A DNA stretch of 64,000 bases from contig NC_087082.1 in NCBI RefSeq assembly GCF_026151205.1, positions 3,066,001-3,130,000 on the forward strand, written 5' to 3'. Under the pieces are notes generated by a model. The model did not search any database, was not told the DNA's origin, and saw nothing but the letters and a program-made list of their open reading frames with translations. The translations under genes were made by a program, and so were the position numbers. Of the stretch, positions 42,101 through 48,100 are shown piece after piece (the stretch's first letter is position 1; the number at the start of each line of letters is the position of its first letter). The DNA is from Bolinopsis microptera. Its lineage: Eukaryota > Ctenophora > Tentaculata > Lobata > Bolinopsidae.

Positions 42101-45100
42101 GAAAAAAATAGCAAAGAATAGAAAAGAAAAGAATAGAAATGAGTAAAACTAATAGAAATAAAATGAATAAAAATAACACAATGTTAATCTAATTGCTATA
42201 TAATTGATCTTAACTATTTGATTTTAATACATTTTAGCACTGTCAGTACTAGCAATAGGAATAATTGTTAAGTTATGCCTATTTAAGTAGTAATAGGTAC
42301 GTTATCGTTCTTCTTCTAGTCATTACACAATATCTAGAAGCCTTGCTGGAAGGAGGAGTTTCGATTCTGGCCAACTGCTGGGCCACAGGCCGAACCATCC
42401 GTCTTCTTCTGGCTACGAACAGCTGAGCCAACACTGATAAAAGGGTACTCCCTGTAGCCCCTACCAACCCAAGAAGTTTTCTGTGACTCACCTTCAGTTT
42501 CTCTGAAATGTGAAATTCGTTATGGTACAGCGACCATCTATCATTAAACGATCTCGAACAGGAAGTCAGAATAACTTTTGGTATCACTGGGTGTTTTAGA
42601 TTCTTGTAGGGCTCCTGTATTTCATACGAGCGATAATATGATGCTGCCATCGGCTCAGTGGCCCTCCCATCTTGGTCCTCTGTATCATTGGCTATCCGTA
42701 ACAGTTTTACCGCTGGGGTAACTAGGAGATCTAAAGTCTCGGCTTTTTTCCAAAATTTGTCTCGCATGATTATATCTTTGGTTTGGGTATAGAGCTCTTT
42801 TCTTTCTTACTTTTGGATTGAGTAATTCATTTTTACCGGTATAGGCTACAATTGCACTTTCAAGAAGGCTAATGGCTTGGGTTTCCCCTCTAGTTATATG
42901 TAGATAAACTTCCCACGGTAATCCACCTGCTTACTAAAGATTGCTATATTCTATGGACCAGATTAATTTTGGCAAGATGACACGATTTTCCTCTCCTGAA
43001 TCCAAATTGAATTATAGGGTGAAGAAAGGATGCATGGTCAAGTCTCCTCCTGCTCCAGTATTCTTCTCGTGCTCGTTCCAGTTCGTGATTATATCTCTGG
43101 CCGACTCTTCATTATCCTCAATCATTTATTCCATCTCTGGTTCCATCTCATCACAGAAAAACATTATATATCTGAAGAAAAATAATGATTAAAAAAATGA
43201 TAACAGACATCTTTGAGAAGAAAAAGAAAAAAGTGACAATAAGAAAGAAAAAAAATAAAAGAATAGAAATAAGCATACATAAATAGAAATGAAAGAAAAT
43301 AATAGAAACGAACAGAATTGAATAGAAATAAAATGAAACAAGATAACATGATGTTAATTTAATCGTTATATTATTGATCTTAACTATTAATTTTAATTGG
43401 ATTTAACACTAGTTTGAATAGAATGCATTATCGGTTAAAGGGCTTCCACCTCTCTAATAATCTCAGTAATTTTTGTTCGTCTGAAAACTTTCCTGGAACT
43501 TTCTTGTTGGTTGTATCCTGTATACTTTTCCGGAGGAATTCCCTCCAAGAAATGAACTCCTTCCTAACCTGACGTCTTCCTCTTCCAACCACCTTCAGTT
43601 TACAATATAACTTATATTGTTAAACTTTTAAGTAACTGTGAAAATAAAAACTGAAAGAAAAAGAACTTATGATATCAAGAAAAGAAAATTTAATTCTTAT
43701 AAATGTGTATAATGTGTATGGCAAGTTTTGTATGCTCAACTAAAGTTCTATTTTTAAATATCTTGATACTTTTAAATAAGAATCAGGGGTCAGAATAAGC
43801 ATGTGATAAAGGAGGCAAAGCATCCTGGATATTATGATAATATACACCTAAAGATGAATCGAACTTGTGGGAGTCACGAATGAGCTCAACCACGGCATTT
43901 ACCTGAGATGTATCCATAGGGAGTAGTCGTGTTGACTGAGTTAGCTGTAAAAAACAGCCAATAAGTAAAACTCAGATAGGGAGAAGTTTAGTCAAAGAAC
44001 TGACTCCGCTTACTCTGTCTCCATGTACACGCGGTTTATTAAACCTTCTACTAAAGTGGCCGTTGCAGTCTGATAAAGGATATGAGGATATTTTTCAAAG
44101 AATTGTGAGGTGCGGCCTATGTGGACTTCTGCTAGGTGCTGTATTTCTTGGACTGTTAGGAGGGAAGGTGTAAGTCGGCCGGATAGCTGCCCGGCCATTA
44201 TGAATTGCAGGAGGTCTTTAACTTGGGTAATGGATTTTTCTGCGGAGTTGTAGGCCTGGTTTTGCTGTGTCCAGCAGCTGCAAAGGTTGGACAGGGATTT
44301 TTAGCATTTAGGGTCCTAATGTATCCGTATAAATCGCCAACTGCCGAGACAAGTTGGTCGTTCATTTGGTCCTGATATTGTGTTCTAATGGCCAGGGTTG
44401 TTTTGAGTTCTGTTTGGTCTTTCTCCTGTGATTCCAAGGTATTTTTAATTTCTTTTATTTGTCTTTCATTTTGTAGGCTTAAATCTAATGCTGTGCCGGC
44501 AGTGGCGAGGGCTGCAGCTCCGGTGAAGAAGGAACGTTTTTGTCTAGTGGGCATTTGGGTGCAACGTGGGCCATTCAACTGAAACACGTCGCACAGTCGC
44601 GCCGATTTCAGTTGAATTTCAGAAAGGAGGATGGCTTCGTAGGCGTTTTCTAGGTTAGTTAGTTCATTTATGTAGTGCTGTTCGACCAGTTGTAATTGGG
44701 CTTTGAGGTTGTTGTCACAGTTAGGGGGTGAATGATGATAGATTTGAGTAAAATTTAGCTTCTGTAATTGGATGATGACTGTGGCTACATCGTATGAGGT
44801 ATGTGATATGAGGGCTCCGGTTCTTCCTAGGAGTAAGCCTTTTTCAGGGATGGCGACAAACCCGGTACCGTCTCTTCCTACGTCTATCGGGGGGTTGGCA
44901 TTGAGTGTTGTAAGGTGGGGATCAGCAGCTGTAGGGCTTGGTTCTGGTGGTTGAGGGCTGCTGATCGATTTCAGGACTAGGACCGCCGTTATTATCAGTT
45001 GAATGTTCATTTTCGGAGTTGACTATATTTATATTGTTTAAACTAGTTGACGAGGATAAGTGGGTACCTTAGGAGGTACATTATTATTTTCAATGGCGTA

Positions 45101-48100
45101 ATTTCAATCTTTTTGTGTTGGTTTGATTATTTTAGGTATTAATTAAGGCAATAAAATTACAGGCAAGTGTTATAAGTCATCATAAGTGTGGATTTAAACA
45201 AATTATTGTTGTTATGGGTATAAATGGTTTGTACGTTGCGCTTAAGTTCATATATAGCAACGTGATTATTACATAGTTGATTAACTGGTTTTTTAACGTA
45301 TAACATTATAAACTGTTAAACCAAACAAAACAAAATATTTAACTAATCTGTATAGTAGTTAAGTAGTTAAAAATTTAGATGATTATATTTTCTTAAGTAA
45401 CGTATCTTTTTTCTTTTTTCTCTTTGTCAGTTTAACTAAATTGTTTACTCAATAGTTCAATACCCATTCAATTATTGATTACTCAGTTCAGCAGTTCAAT
45501 ATTTAAAATTTATCATTCTCAGATTGTACTTTAAAAATAATAGCATTTCAACGTTCAAGTATAATTACTTACTTTTATCTTTTTGAGGGCGGTGATCAGC
45601 TCACAGATTGTTGATATCAGCAACTTCCTATTTGCCGAAGTCTTGTCTTTTTTCTCTTCCAAAATTATTATGTGACACGGCATGCTTCAACCAATCGTTG
45701 TAAGTTTCTTCCTAATCTGACCATCTCCCACAGACTGGTCCGGCTGGGTAGAGAATAGTTTGGGGGTGCTGATCGTATAGTATCTACCATGTTCTTGAAG
45801 CTCTGTTTTTTTCGGTGGTTCCACTATATTATATTAAAAAGAAGATTGAAATTTCGGGGTTCCTTACAATTACCATTCCTTACATTAACTTATCACAGAA
45901 AAAACATTATATATGAAGAAAAAATAATGATAAAAAGAAACGATAACAGACATCTTTGAGAAGATAAAGAAAAAAGTCGCAATAAGAAAGAAAAAATAAA
46001 AGAATAGAAATGAGCATAAATAAATAGAAATGAAAGAAAATAATAGAAACGAACAGATAAGAATTGAATAGAAATAAAATGAAACAAGATTTAAACATGA
46101 TGTTAATCTAATCGTTATATTGATCTTAACTATTAATTTTAATTGAATTTAACACAAGTTTGAATAGAATGCATTGTTGGTTTATTAAGGGCTTCCACCC
46201 CTTTAATAATCTCAGTTATTTTCTCGTCGGAAGAAGAAAATTTTGCTGGTTGTATAATGTATACTGTATACTTTTCCGGAGGAATTCCCTCCAAGAAACT
46301 CCTTCCTTACCATGACGTCTTCCTCTTCCAGCCACCTTCAGTTTACAAATAACTTATATTGTTAAACTTTTAAGTAACTGTGAAAATAAAAACTGAAAGA
46401 AAAAGAACTTATGATATCAAGAAAAGAAAATTTAATTCTTATAAATGTGTATAATGTGTATGGCAAGTTTTTTATGCTCAACCAAAGTTCTATTTTTAAA
46501 TATCTTGATACTTTTAAATAAGAATATCATATTAAAATGAGTGAAATGACTCCATGTTCGTGTCGTCCTGTAGGTAGATGCGGAACAAGTTGTCCTCGGT
46601 CACGGTTAAATTTGCGGTTGTCATATCTGGAAATATAGGCAAATTTCCGTCTCAACGTATTCTTAAGAGAATGGCTGTATCAAATTTTCATTTTCGACAA
46701 TGGTTTGACCTTTAGACAAAGAAGCGATGCTCAAGTAAAGATCTATTTAGCTGTAAATGCTCAACTAATGTAAAACAATGGTAGAGTAATATATCAGATA
46801 ATGGGACAAAACTCGGTAATCGCATTAACTGTAATTACAATATCATACAGTTTATTGGTAATTCTGCCGGAAATTTGTTCAACATAAAATGGATAACTTT
46901 TTCTCTAAATATTAGTTAAAACACGTGACCCCATTTCACCATTCTTTCTTGTCATGAACGTATGAACATTATCTGAACCTATGTCTAGTGCAATGTAAAA
47001 GCCTTCGACAAAAGCCTCTTGTATTTTCTTTTCCTCTTCTGATTCTTTTTTGTTCAAATCTGGTTCTTCGACTGGAAAAATAGATAAATACAGTCATTAC
47101 AAAACTTGTATGCATTGAATATTGAATAATTTATATCGGCTCATTTGTAAGTCTAAAGGCGATATAATTTCCTATTTTCCATCCTTCCTCCCACCCTATC
47201 CCCTACTTCTTTCTACAATTTCCTATTTTCTGTCCCTTTTCCCCTCCTTTTCCCTACTACTTTCTATCTCAGAAAGTAACCCCCCTATTTTTTCAGATGT
47301 CTGGACGACATACTGCTGGAGAAATACCAGGACTCTGATGGTGGCAGTGATGGTGAGACTGGTGAAGCTGATGAGTCAGATGATGAGGTTATGGAGGTGG
47401 AGGATGCCCCCAAGATAGTTTTCACTTCTAAGAAGAGTGTGGATTCCACCAACGTTGATGAAGGTTTGTACTTTATCAGTTTTCTGGGTTATCTATTTTC
47501 TATTACTATTTTTTGTCTAAGATTTAATTTTACTCTCAAAATTAGATAAACTAGTGACTAGTGTTAAAGATTTATGGGTAGTGATTTATTAACTTCTTTA
47601 TACGTTAGTTATTAGATTGTTCAATCTCTAAAACTTTCATCTGATTTCGTGAAATATTGAAAACCACGCCATCAGAGAGCGTCTCGTTGAGAGAAGTCCT
47701 GGCTGAGGAGAAAGAGTCCGATTCTGAGGAGGAAGATGGGAGTGCTAAAACAGACGAGCCAGAAGCTAAAAAGGTAATTAAATAATTACTTTTAGCACGC
47801 TTTAATTTTATATCTATATTTCTTGTCACTAGTACAATGTACATGTGTACACAACTCTCATCTAAATTAAACTTCCTATCCAGGGGAAGAGTTTCTTAAA
47901 ACGTGAGAAGAAACGAAAGAAGGAAGAAGCAGAAGAAGAGATCAGGAAGATAGAAATGAAGAGTAACTCATCTTCTCTTGAGACCGAAGACGATTTCGAG
48001 AGGTACATTTAACTTGCCTTTGTTGCACTTTATATAAAAACCATGCTTTATTTACGTATTCACACGAGTGCAAAATTAACCGGCAATTTTCTTGTGCCAT

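Larger units (their letters stand above)
14419..47296 (+). other. 32.9-kb RRP5 intron filled with mobile and repeated DNA
   Basis: The donor CAAAG/gtaggg and the acceptor tttttcag/ATGTCT (both phase 2) bracket 32.9 kb with no RRP5 coding sequence that I could find. The other mapped introns range from about 100 bp to 2.6 kb. Stretches where I see nothing definite: 14420-15930, 21410-23000, 26135-27110, 37445-38820 and 41300-42020. Confidence 0.85.

Noticed and set aside
43151-46525. Modules 1 and 2 as LTRs of a small retroelement around the Env-like ORF
   Set aside because: No TG...CA ends, no target duplication, a third partial copy at 42026, and a coding exon inside the module; cassette-like duplication fits better, though an LTR origin cannot be excluded.
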